Made by a program: the position numbers and the translations under genes. Below the pieces are notes generated by a model. That model worked only from the letters and a program-made list of their open reading frames with translations, made no database searches and was not told the DNA's origin. DNA of 56,137 nucleotides, taken from Bimuria novae-zelandiae CBS 107.79. Lineage: Eukaryota; Ascomycota; Dothideomycetes; Pleosporales; Didymosphaeriaceae. The stretch's first letter is position 1, and each line of letters starts with the position of its first letter. Shown here one piece after another: positions 31,801-44,219 of the stretch. The DNA is taken from NCBI GenBank assembly GCA_010015655.1, contig ML976751.1, positions 214,415-270,551 of the forward strand, read 5' to 3'.

Positions 31801-33695
31801 CTCCATATGCGAGCTGGACACATAAGCGAGCTGGACACATAAGCGAGCTGGACACATAAGCGAGCTGGACACTATGCCAAGACCCCACCAAAATCCATAG
31901 TAATTCACTACAACCCACGATGTCTCAACAACAATAAACTACACTAGATATAAAAGAAGCGCAAATACAGCTTGCGCTTTAAGCTCTTAAATAAGACGTA
32001 AATTTATCTCTCTAACGCGCTATAGCTATTTATAATATCTCCTAAAGTATATTAAGCACGCGACGCGCTAGAACTACTTTTTAACGTAATTACACGCCTA
32101 ACTTAATAAATCTACTTAAGATAGAAGAGGAGGTGATTATTCGGCATATACTTAAGCTAGATAAGCGAGGATTTCCGCCTCGGCTTGCTGCTATAAAGGA
32201 TATAGCTAATTCTTTACTAGCTAAGCGGTATAGTAAACCTATAGGCTAACTTTAGGCTATAAACTTTATTAAGCGCCAGCCAGAGCTTAAAGTTAAGTTT
32301 AATTAAAAGTATGACTATAAGAGAGCCCTCTGTAAGGATCCTGCGGTTATACAAGACTAGTTCTGGCTTATAAAGAACATGAAGGCCAAGCATGGCATTC
32401 TTAACAAAAACACCTATAATTTTAACAAGTCAGGCTTTATAATAGGCATAATAACGACTAGAGCAGTAGTTATAGGCTTTAAGCGTTAAGGCAGGCTAAA
32501 GAGCGTGTAGTAGGGTAACTAGGAGTAGACTATAGTTATCTAAGGCATTAGCGCGATAGGGTAGGCACTCCTACCCTTTATTATCTTCTAGGGCAAGCAC
32601 TACCTCTCCACTTAATATAAAAAGCAGGATCTACTATACGATTAGGTTATTAAAGTCTCTAAAAATAGCTAGATAATAAATAAGCTTAGTCTATAGTAGC
32701 TAAAGCACTTTAATAAGTATATAAAGAAGCGTGTTATTAGTATAGCACGTTTACTTATTATTAACGGCTATAAGAGCTATAACTTGCTTAAATTCTAGCA
32801 ATACTGCAAGGATAATAAGATTATTACTTTATATATGCCCCCATATTCGTCGCACCTCCTGTAGCCACTCGATGTAGGCTGTTTTGCGCCACTAAAGAAG
32901 GCGTACAGGCGCCAAGCCGAGGATCTAATGCGCAGCTATATTAACTATATTACTAAAATTAAGTTCTTACCTTGCTTTATTGCGGCTTTTAAGGCTTTAA
33001 TTACTAAAAGTAATATTAAGGGAGGCTTTTAAGGCGCTAGCCTAGTTCTCCTTAACTTAGAAGTAGTAATATCGAAGCTTAATATTAGGTTATAAACTCT
33101 ACTACTAGTTACTATAAATTATAGTAAGTAGTAGTCGCAAATACTAAAAAACACTTTAGAATTAGGGTCGTAATTAACACTAATAAAGTAAAGGATTTAG
33201 AGGAACCTAAATAGTTCTTTAACTTTAATAGTTAAGGCTTTTAAGAAGATAGTAAAAGGCGCTAAGCTAATAGCGTATTCTCTAGTGCTAATAACTAAGC
33301 GCAACGCTAAGCTTAAAGCTACTAATAAGGCTACTACGTAACATAAATTATATAAAAGAAAGCGTGTATAGCGTAAGGGAGTTCTAATAGCTAAAGAAGG
33401 CCTATAGCTAGCTACTATAAAGGACTTTAAGGCGCGTAGTGATAGGAAGAAGGCGAAGAAGCGGGTACGCGCTAGTAAGGGCGAATTAACTTAACAACGC
33501 TGTAGACGCTGTGGCAAGCCTAGGCATAACTCGCGCACCTGTAAGCAAGCTATAGAAGTAGATTCTAAATAGATTAGCCTACTACAATTCCTAATAACTG
33601 TTTTTATACGTTCTGTACTATCGTGTAGAGTAGAGCTTTTGGTGGGGTCTTGGCAGAGTGTCCAGCTCGCTTATGTGTCCAGCTCGCATATGGAG
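31801..33695 (+). mobile_element. Fot1-like DNA transposon (Fot-3) in Gypsy-2 integrase
   Basis: Inverted ends start CTCCATATGCGAGCTGGACA, with TA flanks at 31799-31800 and 33696-33697. A 17-bp unit (CATAAGCGAGCTGGACA) is present about four times at the left end and twice at the right. The next inner block, ATGCCAAGACCCCACCAAAA, is shared with Fot-2. The length is 1895 bp. The insertion separates the two halves of the Gypsy-2 integrase. Confidence 0.92.
31918..33572 (+). pseudogene. Fot1-like DDE transposase, RIP-inactivated
   Basis: Plus strand from ATGTCTCAACAACAA (31918). The first catalytic motif reads YNFNKSGFIIG (Asp to Asn, near 32420). The second is LLIINGYKSY (Asp to Asn, near 32760). 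LLxPLDVGCFAPLKKAYRRQ keeps the third Asp (near 32860). GGFxGASLVLLNLE follows. The C-terminal zinc knuckle CRRCGKPRHNSRTC is unmutated in its Cys and His residues (near 33500-33545). RIP-type stops are frequent in the centre, while the first 100 and last 200 bases are better preserved. Confidence 0.88.
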
Positions 33696-36600
33696 TACGT
33701 TAATATTAGTTCCTATTCTACTATATAGGCTAATTCTTTTGCTAATATAGCTTCCCTAATTAGCATAAACCTTAATTCCTTAGTTAGTTAATAGATTATA
33801 ATTAAAATTAAGTTATAGGGATCCTTGTTCCCCAGTGCTAATAATACTAGTAGTTTTATAATAAAGTCTATAGTTACACTAGACTATAGTCTTGGGGACG
33901 GTTACAGTAGCTATAAGAGGTCATAAGGCTTATATCTCTTAGGCTTATTCTTATAATAAGCTAAATAGTTACCTAGAACCTTCTATACCGCCTATTATAG
34001 CCTAGGAATAGCATATTTGTTAATGATCTAACGTGTTATTTTAATAATATTTAAGTGTTCTTAGTCCTTATCTTCGTGTAGCTTTTTAATTAATAGTAAA
34101 GCTATTAACTTACTAATTTAAATATAGTTTTAATAGTCTTGTGCTATTAATCTTGTAGCTTTATAAAGGTTATATATTTAATAGTCCTTGTTTATAAGCC
34201 TTCCGTAATCCTGTATCCCTTTTACGACTAGTCCGTAAAAGGTAAAGTCTACGCGTCGCACCTCCAGTGCTAGCGTAAGCTATGTTTTATTATAGTAAAG
34301 GGTTCTGTCCCTCGCATAGGTTAGGATTACTATATAGTTTTTCTATTATCTTCTTCTATATAGTCTAATTATCTACTTAGCGCGTCTACCGCAGCGTTTG
34401 TATTTTTTAGTAGGTATATAATATAGAAGTTAAACTTTACTATTTATTTAGACCACCTAGCCTATTATTAATTAAGCTTTTTAGTCATCGTGAAGCGTGT
34501 AAGATTAAAGTAATTAAAAAATACCTCTATCTAGTGCTTAGCTCCTTTAAGCTACGCTTCTTATTACTTAGAGTAGTTAATAATTACTAGTAGTTCCTTA
34601 TTATAGATTTTATAGTTAAGCTTTATTCCTAAAAGCTCACTTGTATAATAGAAGACTCGTCTCTACTTTTTATTGTTATATTCTTATAGTAGTATGGCTC
34701 CTAGTGCATAATCCGATACGTCCGTGTAGATATAATATTGCTATTCTAGGTTATATATTTATAGTAAGGGTGCCGTTAGGAATAAGCGCTTTAGTTCTTT
34801 AAAAGCCCTTTTCTTTACCTCCTATAGAGGTCGCTATTTTCCTGTCTTCGTAAGTTTTATTAGTAGAGTAATAACCTTAGAGTAGTTCCTGATAAATTTA
34901 CAATAGAAGTTAGTAAAACCCAAAAAGAATTAGATATTTTTTACTAATTTTAGTAGTAGCTATTCTCCTATTATTGTAATTTTCTTTAAATCTATTTTAA
35001 CACCTTCCTGGGATATCACAAATCCTAGATATTCTATTTTAGTAACGTGGAATTTATACTTTTTTAGGTATAGAAGTAATCTATACTTTTATAGCTTTAT
35101 AACACCTTACGGACATATTTTTTATGCTCTTTTAGGGTTCCGCTTAAGTATACTAGTATATTATTAAGGTATGCCGTGCAGAATATATTTAAGTATTTAT
35201 ATAATACTTAATTTATTAGCTTTTAAAAGGTAGCTAGGGCGTTCGTTAGTCCTATTAGTATAACTATATTTAAAGAGACTATATTGCGTGTAAAAAGCTA
35301 TTTTCTATTTATAGCACTTCGCGATTTAAATCCTATAGAATCTATCTTAGATATTAAATTTTATAAACTACTTAGCTCCTTAGAGTTAATCTATAAGCTA
35401 CGTTATTAATAGTAATAAGGAGTAGTTTTAATAGTTACGGCGTTTAGCTATCTATAATTTATATAGAGTCGTAGCCTGCTATCTTTCTCACGAATAAAGA
35501 GAATAGGGAAGGCGAAAGGGCTCTAACTAGGCCACTATTTTCCTAAGCATAGGTTTTTCTATATTAACTTTTTTAATTTTCTTTCTTATTTATATGTGAG
35601 GGACCTCAGACGCTCTAGCCGTAGCTTAGCTCCCTGTACTAGTGGTATCTTATAGCCCTACTCTTTATGTTTAGGCAGGACAGTCTTATCGTATTTTTTA
35701 AATAAGTTTATAAATTTTTTATATTCTTTTAGTAGACTTACGTCGCCTAGGACTATCTTAGCTTTTTAGACCTATATATAGCGTACCTGTCCTAGGTATT
35801 ACTTTAAAATCCTGTCTATCTTGTAAACTAATATCTCTTATATTATAAATAGTTAGTTTCCTTTCTTGTCTAAGGTTTCTAGAGGGTTCCCCTTTTGCCA
35901 AAACTCGCCTAAGCCGCTAATAGTGGATTCTAGAGAAGGATTATTTATTTAATTTAGTCTATTTATAGATTATGTTATTCTAGCTATTTATATCTAATAA
36001 TAGCTTTAATGTCTTCTATCTCCGCGATAGTGAAAACATGTTAGTTCTTTAGGCCTTTTATATTAACTTGTACTAGTGCTATCTCTAGGCGCAGCTAACT
36101 ATTACTATATTCTTATAATTAGGTCCTATCTATAAGTCCTATTTACAGCGGTATTTTTTTGTTATAATATAGCATATTATATTTCTTAACTACTTATAGG
36201 GTAATTAGACACGCGTTTTTACTTAGGTTAATAAGTGTTAAAATATAATGGCCGTGCACCGTAATATTCTTAATTAAGCGTTTTTTAATTTAGCAAGTAT
36301 CTACTTAATAAACTATAATAATTATTCTATTACTAGTATGGCTTGTTGCCTAGTACTAATCTAGTTTTTTAAATCCTCTAGCTAACTCTTTATAGCTTTC
36401 TAAATCTAGTCCTTAACCTGTGCTAATTTTAAGATTTCCTAAATCTTATGCTATTTATATCGTCGTTAATATAAGGTATAAGTCTCTTTAATTCTATTAG
36501 ATTCGTATACTCCTAGTATCCTATGCTATGGGTAATTCGGAGTAAGGCACTCGTTCTAAGCCAACGCACTATGCCTTAGGTAGTTATTAAAAAAGGCTAC

Positions 36601-38311
36601 TTTTTCCTGCAGACTTAGGTGTGCGAAGCACTAGAGGTAACACTAATTTTATAAAGTTAATATATAATCCGCGTCTTTTCCTGGCTGCGTGTTCCCTATT
36701 ATTATATTAAGGTCTTAAGGGTCTAGGCCCTAGGGAAACTAGCCTGTCTTAAACTTTTACTATTAGTAAAGCTTATAGTTATTATTAAAGCATTAATACT
36801 ATTTATTCTACTTATAATACTTAGTCTAGTACTTAGGAAGATGCTTATAGTAGTTATTAAGTATATTATATTAACTCTTCTTTAGTTAATAATAATTTAA
36901 GTCCTTTAGGAAATAAGTAGTCTTAACTTAAGCTTTAAAGTGCTATCTGTATCCCTTGCGTGTGTATTACTACTATTTAGCGCGTTTATATTACTTCTAT
37001 ATCTTAACCTAGCGTAGATAGTGCTCTAAGGGGCCCTATAGCTTTTTAGCGAGCTAATAGGTATCCCATACGTGTGGTCCTTGGATGACCACTTTCGTCT
37101 TGTATTAGGGTGGATAGTATAGCTCACTACTATATATCTAATAGACGTCTTTTGCTAAATAACTAAAGATATTATGTTCCCGTAAGACCTTTTGTTCCTC
37201 CGCCTACTTAGCTAGTGGCTTAAGGATTTCTTATATAAGGTCTATTTCTTTATCTTTTACTAGGGTAAGGGCGGCTATTGTCACGCATAAGAGGCTAGTT
37301 AGGCTAACTTTAGTCCTTGTTTTAAAGTAGTTCTACGCGAAGTGGCCCTGTTCTCTATATTAAAGGTAAGCCTTATTCTTAAATTTTCGCTTTTACTCTT
37401 CCTGTAAGATACTATTCTTGCCTAAGTAGCTTTTTTTTAGTTTATATAATTATTTTCCTTTGCCGTTTTTTCTTTTATACTATTAGGCTTTATTAGTTAT
37501 AATAATATCCCTATCCCTGTCCCTTCTTATAGACTGGATGCTAGTTTCCCTTCTAGAGAGTAGTTAAGTGCCATGCTATTTTTCTAGGTTTTATTTATAT
37601 AAGTAGTTGTCTACTTTAATAGTATTATTTATAAGTTTTTCTAGATTATTTACTTTTCCTTAGTAGACTAGTGTATCCTTAACTATTTCTTTTAGCCTAT
37701 TATAGTAGGTAATTATAAGTGGGGCTTCGTCTTATCTATTAAGTTCTGCTATAATATATTTAAACGCTGAAGTATAGAGCACCGCTAATTTATCTTAATA
37801 TAAGTATTAGAGGCGTATTTTAGCCTAATATTCTTTACTAATTATACTAAATATTCCTTTTATAGCTTTATAAAAAGCCTCCTAGTTGTTAAAAGCGTCC
37901 TTAGTAGCGTCTAAATTATAATTCTTAAGTTTGCTATACTTAAGAAAGCTATTAATTATTAGACTAACCTATATAACTACCTTATCTTATATATATATAT
38001 ATAGGTAACTAGGATTTTGTCTTATTCTATCTTAAACCTCTCTAGGTTATAGTAGATAAATAGTTCTATTTACGTTAGGAACGTTTCTAGATAGCCCTTA
38101 CTAGTATAAGGTTTTAGCTTAAGAACTTTTAGTTAGTGCTTTATATTCTCTTACCTGCTTATTTTTTGCTTATCTTATTAATAATTTCTTAAAGTTAGTC
38201 TATTTAGGCTACTTATTTAATAACTAGTTTTCCTAGTGTCTTTTCTTTGTTTGCTAGGGCCGCGGAGGTTGTTAAGCTAGGTCCTGCTATTATACTATAG
38301 GGTAGTTAAAA

Positions 38312-39205
38312 TATTATAAGGCTCTTACACCTTATTCTAATTAAAGTTAGGATAGTAAGGTATCATAGTACTTTATAAATTATTTAATAGTATAAGTTAA
38401 TACGATACCTAGCGCGTAACTAGATAATCTAATCTTATAATAAATAAGATAACTATTAATCTATATAGGAGAACGTACTCGTATAAAAGATATATAACTT
38501 AACTATAAGGAGCATGAAGAAGGAAACTGTCCTATATATATATATACCTAGCTTACTTAGTTACTTAGTACTACTAATTAACTAAGTAGTTACGTGTTGC
38601 CTTGCTTAGTGTTAGGTTCCATCCAGGATAGCTGGTCCTAAATGGGCTAAGGTTGGTTCTCGGGCAGGAGTACTAGGTAGGACGGGAGAGGGTGTAGTGA
38701 TAGCTTGCGCTTGTCACTGGGGTGTTAGTATCGAAGGTGTGTACAGCACAATTAAATTAACAAGGTTGCTTAGTCAGATCCAAACGATAGATTGATAAAC
38801 AGGTTGAACACGAATGCCTTAAGGGTATTCGTGTGGGTTTATATACAAGAGGGGTAAACCTTACTGTCCATCTCTCTTTCTACCGTCCCTAGATTCCGAT
38901 GGATGGTCGCGCCGTCCGTGGATGGTACACCTTCCACAATCTTGGCAGGATGGTATGTCTTGGCTGGATGGTACATCACGTGACCTCGGCTACGCGACCC
39001 GCCGAGTGTCACTTCTACTAAGGCCCGTTGGTCCTCCGCGTTCCATACATGTTCAGATCCTAACACTTAGTTGCTTAGTACTATTGATCAACTGAGTAGT
39101 CACGTAACTCTGAGGCTAGCTACTTGGCGTACTTATTAACCCGTTCCTCGGCCGCCTGTCCTTATAAGCGCCCATCCCTCGTCATCTTGCTTCTGGTTCG
39201 TAACA
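38312..39205 (-). repeat. Gypsy-2 5' LTR, split by a solo LTR
   Basis: Matches the 3' LTR from TATTATAAGGCTCTTACACC to GGTTCGTAACA when 38610-39070 is removed, giving the same 433 bp. The part left of the insertion is heavily RIP-mutated. The part to the right (39066-39205) has almost no such changes. Confidence 0.92.
38610..39065 (-). repeat. Family-1 solo LTR, nearly free of RIP
   Basis: A 456-bp LTR from TGTTAGGTTCC to GATCCTAACA, flanked by perfect CTTAG duplications (38605-38609 and 39066-39070). It matches the body of the Gypsy-1 LTRs (GGTTGGTTCTCGG, AAACGATAGATTGATAAACA) but keeps the C and G bases they have lost. It is therefore the best reference copy of family 1 here. It holds TCACGTGA at 38976-38983 and repeated GGATGGT words. 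A 75-codon frame at its right half is not considered a gene. Confidence 0.93.
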
Positions 39206-39210
39206 TATAA

Positions 39211-42200
39211 AGACTGTTTCTTCTTACTATTTACTTTAGTATAATAGTAAGTATAGCCCCTTAAATAGTAAGTTGCGTCTGCCTTTTTAGTTACGTGCCT
39301 ATTCGTGCTCTCTATTAGTATAACTTCCGTAGTAAAAGCCTGCCTACAGTATTTTAAGTCCTTTATTTTATACTTTTACTTTTAAGCTTAATTTTATAAA
39401 CATTTTACCTAGGTCTTTAATATTCTTACATTATAATTAATCGTTATGCCTTTCTTTCAAATTTTAACTATGCTATAAAGTCCTACCTTAATTTATAGTC
39501 TAGTAAACGCGCTAGTGGCTCTACTTCTAGTAGCTCTTTTTATACGAAAATAAAACTTTACTTTTTTGCAAGCCTTACGCGTATCCTTAAGGTATCCCTA
39601 AAGCTCTAGACTATAAATAGCTACTACTAGGTAAGTATTTTAGTATTATTTTTAAGTTCTTAGCTAATTCCTTAAGCCATTAATAGTCTGAAGATTAACC
39701 TTTTATTAAAGGATAAAGCTTTCGCTAAATAGGTTATTTACTACTTATAGTAATTAGCTTTTATATATATAGTTTACTTAAGTAAGGGAGTTAACTACGT
39801 TTCTCCTAGTAATAGGCATACTACCTTTTATATTAAGTGCGCGAAGGATAGTGCTTACTATACTAAATTTATAAGTTTTATTTCCTAGGTTATATATTCT
39901 TTACTTAATGCGTTAATATGTCCAGCGCTTTATAACTAAGAAGAAGTTCTTTGCTTAGATTATTTTTTACTTAGCTAAAGGGCGAGAAGGGCTGGCAAGC
40001 TAATAAGTTTAAAGTAAATATTAGTTAGTTTATTAAAGAGTAAGAGGTATTGTCTGCTAAATTTAAGTATACTTTAGCTAAGTCTACTAAGAATAATAAA
40101 GTTTTTAAGCTTAATATAAATTTTAGCTATATATTTATTAGAACAGCGTAGGATCTATAGCCCTTAATTACTAAAATAAGCAAGATCCTAACTACCTTAA
40201 AGTAAATTTTATAAGTTACTTAGTTTAAAAAAGTAAGTTTTAATTCTGCCCGCCTAAATTCCTTACTAATATTTTTAAAATTCTTGTAAGAAGAACTCTT
40301 ATAACTAGCTTAACTTATATTTTTCTATAACTAAGATAATTTTTAAAGATAGCTTTAAGCTAAATTTACTACTTAACGTAATATCTCTACCTAAGATAGT
40401 TAGTAGTAAGTCTTATCTATTTAGCTTACCTTCTAAACCTTACATTAACCTATACTCTTAGAAGAGCTCCTTAAAGGTGGCGACCTTAAGCCTTTAATTA
40501 AAGATATTTAAGTTCTAGTACTATTTAGCCTGCGTTTTATAGCTTATTTAGGATTTATCTTACTAGATTATAGTAGCTTATTAAATAGTATGTTTCTAGT
40601 CTTTCTTATTTAAAAAAACGTAACTAATTACTTCCTTATTCCTTACTTTCTTATCCTATACCTAAATATTATCTAAGGCCCTTACTTTATATTAGGATAA
40701 GCTCTATATTAGGCGTTCTAAGCTCCTGCCTTCCTATTCCTAGCCTATAGCCTAGGGCTTCTTACGCATATCTAATACAAGGCGTCTTTTAAGTAAAATA
40801 CTATAGTAGCCTACCTTATTTATCTCTATAGAGAGTAGAGTACTCCTTCTAGTAGTTTAGGGCTTTATTATTTTAGAACTTTAAAGCTAGTTATTATATC
40901 TACTACTTATTATTTTAGTATTTAATAAGGTACTGCGTAACTTTATTAGAGCGGGAGTGCTTTTTCTATAAATATTTTTTACTTTATACTTCTCCTCCCT
41001 ATCCCAGAAATTAGTCTCTAGTTAGGAATTATCTACCTATTAGCTAGGCAACGGATTCCTAGGGTATAACTTTAGCCTATTTACGTAGAATACTAGGTAT
41101 ATCCCTAAAGGCACGTCTAGATTTACTATATAAGTTCTAATTACTCTTTTAATTATAAACATTTTATTATTCTAATTTAGTTTCTTACTTAGTTATAGGT
41201 TAGACAAGTAGCCCTTATACTTTAACTATACTTTAACTTTAACCTTTAAAATTAGGGTAATTTTATAATTATAATGTATTTAGACCTCTTACTATTACTA
41301 CGCGTTAGCTAACTTTACCTATACGAAGTAAAATACTATACAGAATTTCTCTATTATATTCTAAATAGTAACTATTAAGTCTATTTTCCTCCTTTGCTCT
41401 AAGGCTGCCTCTTTATTATAAAAGAGTCTTATAGGATCTACGTCGTACCTATACTAGAGGAAGAATAGGCTTACTTTTATAAATATTATTGCGCATCCTT
41501 TAATCACGATTTATATAATTAAGAGCTATTAGGCCTAATATAATTGGTCATATTTATAGTATGCCCTTAAGATCTACTTTAGCACTAAATATATACGTTC
41601 TATTAAGTTATTAGTTTATAAGTGTTTAGCTATAAAGAGTCTCTAATTTATACTTATTCTAAAGTATAGCTTTATTAAAAAATTGCTAATACACTACGCT
41701 TCCTAATCTAAAACTATAAATTTAGGGAGAAAATATTATACTACTTAAAATTTTAAGAAAGCGTTAACTACTAAAACTAATAAATTTAGTGTAGCTACTA
41801 CTAAGAGGTCTTTACTAAACTAGTCTACTATTACTATAATATATTAGTAACCCCTACCTTTTAAAAAACTTATAATAAAGTTTATAGAAAGGTCCTCTTA
41901 TCCCTTTTTTAATATAAGTAAAGGTTTAAGTAGCCCTTACTTTAGCTCTTGCTAAGGCTTTGTCCTATAGTAAACGTTATAATTCTAAACGTACCTTTTA
42001 ATATAGTTTAATATTCTAAGAAAGAAGATATCTTAGGGTAGAATCTTATACGTATTCTCCTTCCTAGAATAGCCTAAGGTTAGCGAGATATATGCCGTGA
42101 CTATTAAACGAGTGCGTAGTAGTTCTAAATTAGGTACCTAGTAGCGCCCTTTATAGTAAAAGAATCTAGCATTATTTATCTAGTATTTTAAGATTACTAC

Positions 42201-43968
42201 CTTAATATTTAATATTAATAGGAATCGCCTTTATTCTTTCTAGACTTTAGTTTTTGTAGCACGAAATTTCATTTTAGAAGTATTAGTTTTTACTTTTACT
42301 TATAATATCTCTAATTAGTAGGTGCCTCTATTAGGCCTAGCTAAAGCTAGGCTACTAGGTTATTTAGTATTAATACTTTTATCTTCCTACTTTAAAATAG
42401 GGATGACCTTATTTAGGTTATTTAATCTAAATAGTATTTTTAATGCCTTAGCTCTAGTTCGTATATAGCTTTTTATAACTATAGTCCTTACGCGCATAGG
42501 CCAGTCTAAAAAAAGATCCTTAATAGACTTTTATAATTAAAACACCTTATAGCTATTATTAGTTCAAATTTATATTAATAACTATACCTCTTAATACTTT
42601 AGCTTTTTATTATTTACTTTTATAAAGAAATTTTTTTTACGCGATAGCGCGTCGGCTCATAGATTTATTAACTTTAGGTAGTAAATAAACGTTATATTTA
42701 TATTACTTAGGGTTCATAACTAGTAAATATATTGCTTTTTAAGTTTTCTCTTTTCTACGAAGTAGGTAAGGTTCTTATAGTCTATATATACTATTAGGTG
42801 CTTTATAGCCTAGCACATGTAATCCTACTCCTCTATACACCTTACTACTACTAATATCTCCTTATTATAAATCGGGTAATTGCATTCTGCGGGGCTGTTT
42901 TTAGTAAAGAAGTATACTACAGGCCTTAGTATACCCTCTTTATTATACTAAGAAAAGTAACCTTTTATAGACTATTCTAACGCATCCGCTTCTAGAATAG
43001 AGTCCTTATTAGGGTTAAAGTAAGCTAAGACTAGCTCTATAATAAAGACTTTCTTTAGAAAGTTAAACGTATATTATTACTTTTACTTTTACTAAAATTT
43101 TGCGCTCTTCTTAGTAAGTTTAATAAGGGGGCTTATAATCTTAGAGAAATATTTAATAAATTAGTAATAAAAATTTATAAATTTAATAACACTTTTTACT
43201 TTTTTAGGGTCTATACTTATGCCTTTAACTATAGTAATAATAAATCCTAAATATTTAGTCTTCTTAACGCAGAATTCTAACTTTTTAATATTAAACTATA
43301 GTCCTATATTTGCTAGCTTTTAAATTATTATATAGACCTTCTCTACATAATTTCCTCTCGACCCTAAGGAAAAGATTAGGGCATTATCTATATGTCCAAA
43401 GTAGAATTCGTCTAGGTACTCTTTTAGTACCTAGTTTATATATTACTAAAATGTGCTAGGTGCGTTCGCTAATCTAAATAGGACTACTAGCTATTTATAG
43501 AAACTAAATTTAGTTTAAAAGGTAGTCTTCTACTCTTTTCCTTTTATAATATAGAGTTTATAGAACGTCTAAATTACGTGTAGTTTAAAAAACTATTTTG
43601 CCTTTACTAGTAACTAAATTATCTTACTAATTAATAGTAATAGGTACTAGTCATTTTTTAAGAGCGCGTTTAGCGCTTAATAGTTTATATAAAATTTTAA
43701 TTTACTACTAGATTTCTTAGCAAATAACACTGGCGTAGCTACGCTAGATTTACTAACTTAAATAAAATTATAATTTAAATACTCTATTAGCTCCTTCTTA
43801 AGTACTAAGAGTTACTCGCTTAACATGTTATAAAGGGGGCTATAAGAAATTTCTAGAGTAGCACTATCTTTCTTTATTAGTTAGATAAAATAGTTAATTC
43901 TTATATTTTAATAATAGGGCAAGCGGTCTACCTCTTTTTTTTAAAAATACTTTCTAAAAGTTTTTAAA
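39211..43968 (-). pseudogene. Gypsy-3 pol, C-terminal part (RT to integrase)
   Basis: Minus-strand reverse transcriptase begins just left of the MULE: SSVATPVLFAKKSSSKLKFY (near 43720), then FRLANAPSTF and the catalytic box GHIDNALIF (second Asp as Asn, near 43390), then KTKYLGFIIT and GISIDPKKVKSV (near 43200-43260). RNase H lies about 42.5-43.0 kb. Integrase includes FIISFLKGRGY and IIVIVDxFSKDLLVVATLNL (near 41800-41880). From about 41.0 kb down to the Gypsy-2 insertion I see no clear domain. The frame is broken by RIP-type stops. Confidence 0.82.
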
Positions 43969-43978
43969 CTTTTTTAAC

Positions 43979-44181
43979 CGGCAAATTTCAAACATGCCAC
44001 TGCTTGGCGTAATAATTTCCCATCTACCACTGTTTCAGATACACTACCACACACGTGACGTCAGTTTGTAAAATATCCCACATGCCACTGTTTCTATCCC
44101 AGATGCCACTGTTCTATTAGTAGGCTTCGCGCCTCCCCCAGACGCTTTTGGACAGCAGACAAAGGCAGCAGTAGTTTTACA
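43979..44181. repeat. MULE left terminal inverted repeat
   Basis: Matches the right TIR (about 49562-49777) from CGGCAAATTTC inward through CACGTGACGTCAG to GTAGTTTTACA, with scattered differences. CCACTG words recur five or six times. Confidence 0.93.
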
Positions 44182-44219
44182 TAAAGGGAAAGGTCAAAGA
44201 TTGTATTATAATAGATCTA

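Larger units (their letters stand above)
30810..38290 (-). pseudogene. Gypsy-2 gag-pol with C-terminal chromodomain
   Basis: Minus-strand order: gag (about 36.5-38.3 kb, with a degraded CYL-x-CFAHL zinc-knuckle remnant near 36640), protease, reverse transcriptase, RNase H, integrase, chromodomain. The reverse transcriptase/RNase H boundary is very clear: YKFHVTKIEYLGFVIS and FFLGFTNFYCKFIRNYSKVI (near 34860-35070). Integrase has NKPKRYKPYDLL and TIDFIIKLL (near 33850-33950), then is split by Fot-3 at 31801. The chromodomain reads YKYIVKxEG then NLTNRKAVLNRFYKKHPDTP (near 30910-31070). Chromodomains on integrases are thought to steer insertion toward H3K9-methylated chromatin, which suits this repeat-rich site. 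RIP-type stops occur throughout. Confidence 0.87.
29924..39205 (-). mobile_element. Chromovirus-type Gypsy retrotransposon (Gypsy-2)
   Basis: Bounded by TGTTATGAGGCTC on the left and GGTTCGTAACA on the right, with perfect TATAA duplications outside (29919-29923 and 39206-39210). Both LTRs are 433 bp once the solo LTR in the right one is removed. A purine-rich tract (RC of 30357-30372, AAAAAGGAGAGGA) adjoins the left LTR, so the element is minus strand. Internal insertions are Fot-3 and a family-1 solo LTR. Its own length is about 6.9 kb. Confidence 0.93.

Noticed and set aside
38839..39066. 75-codon frame in the family-1 solo LTR
   Set aside because: It runs to the end of the LTR and is not conserved in the other copies.
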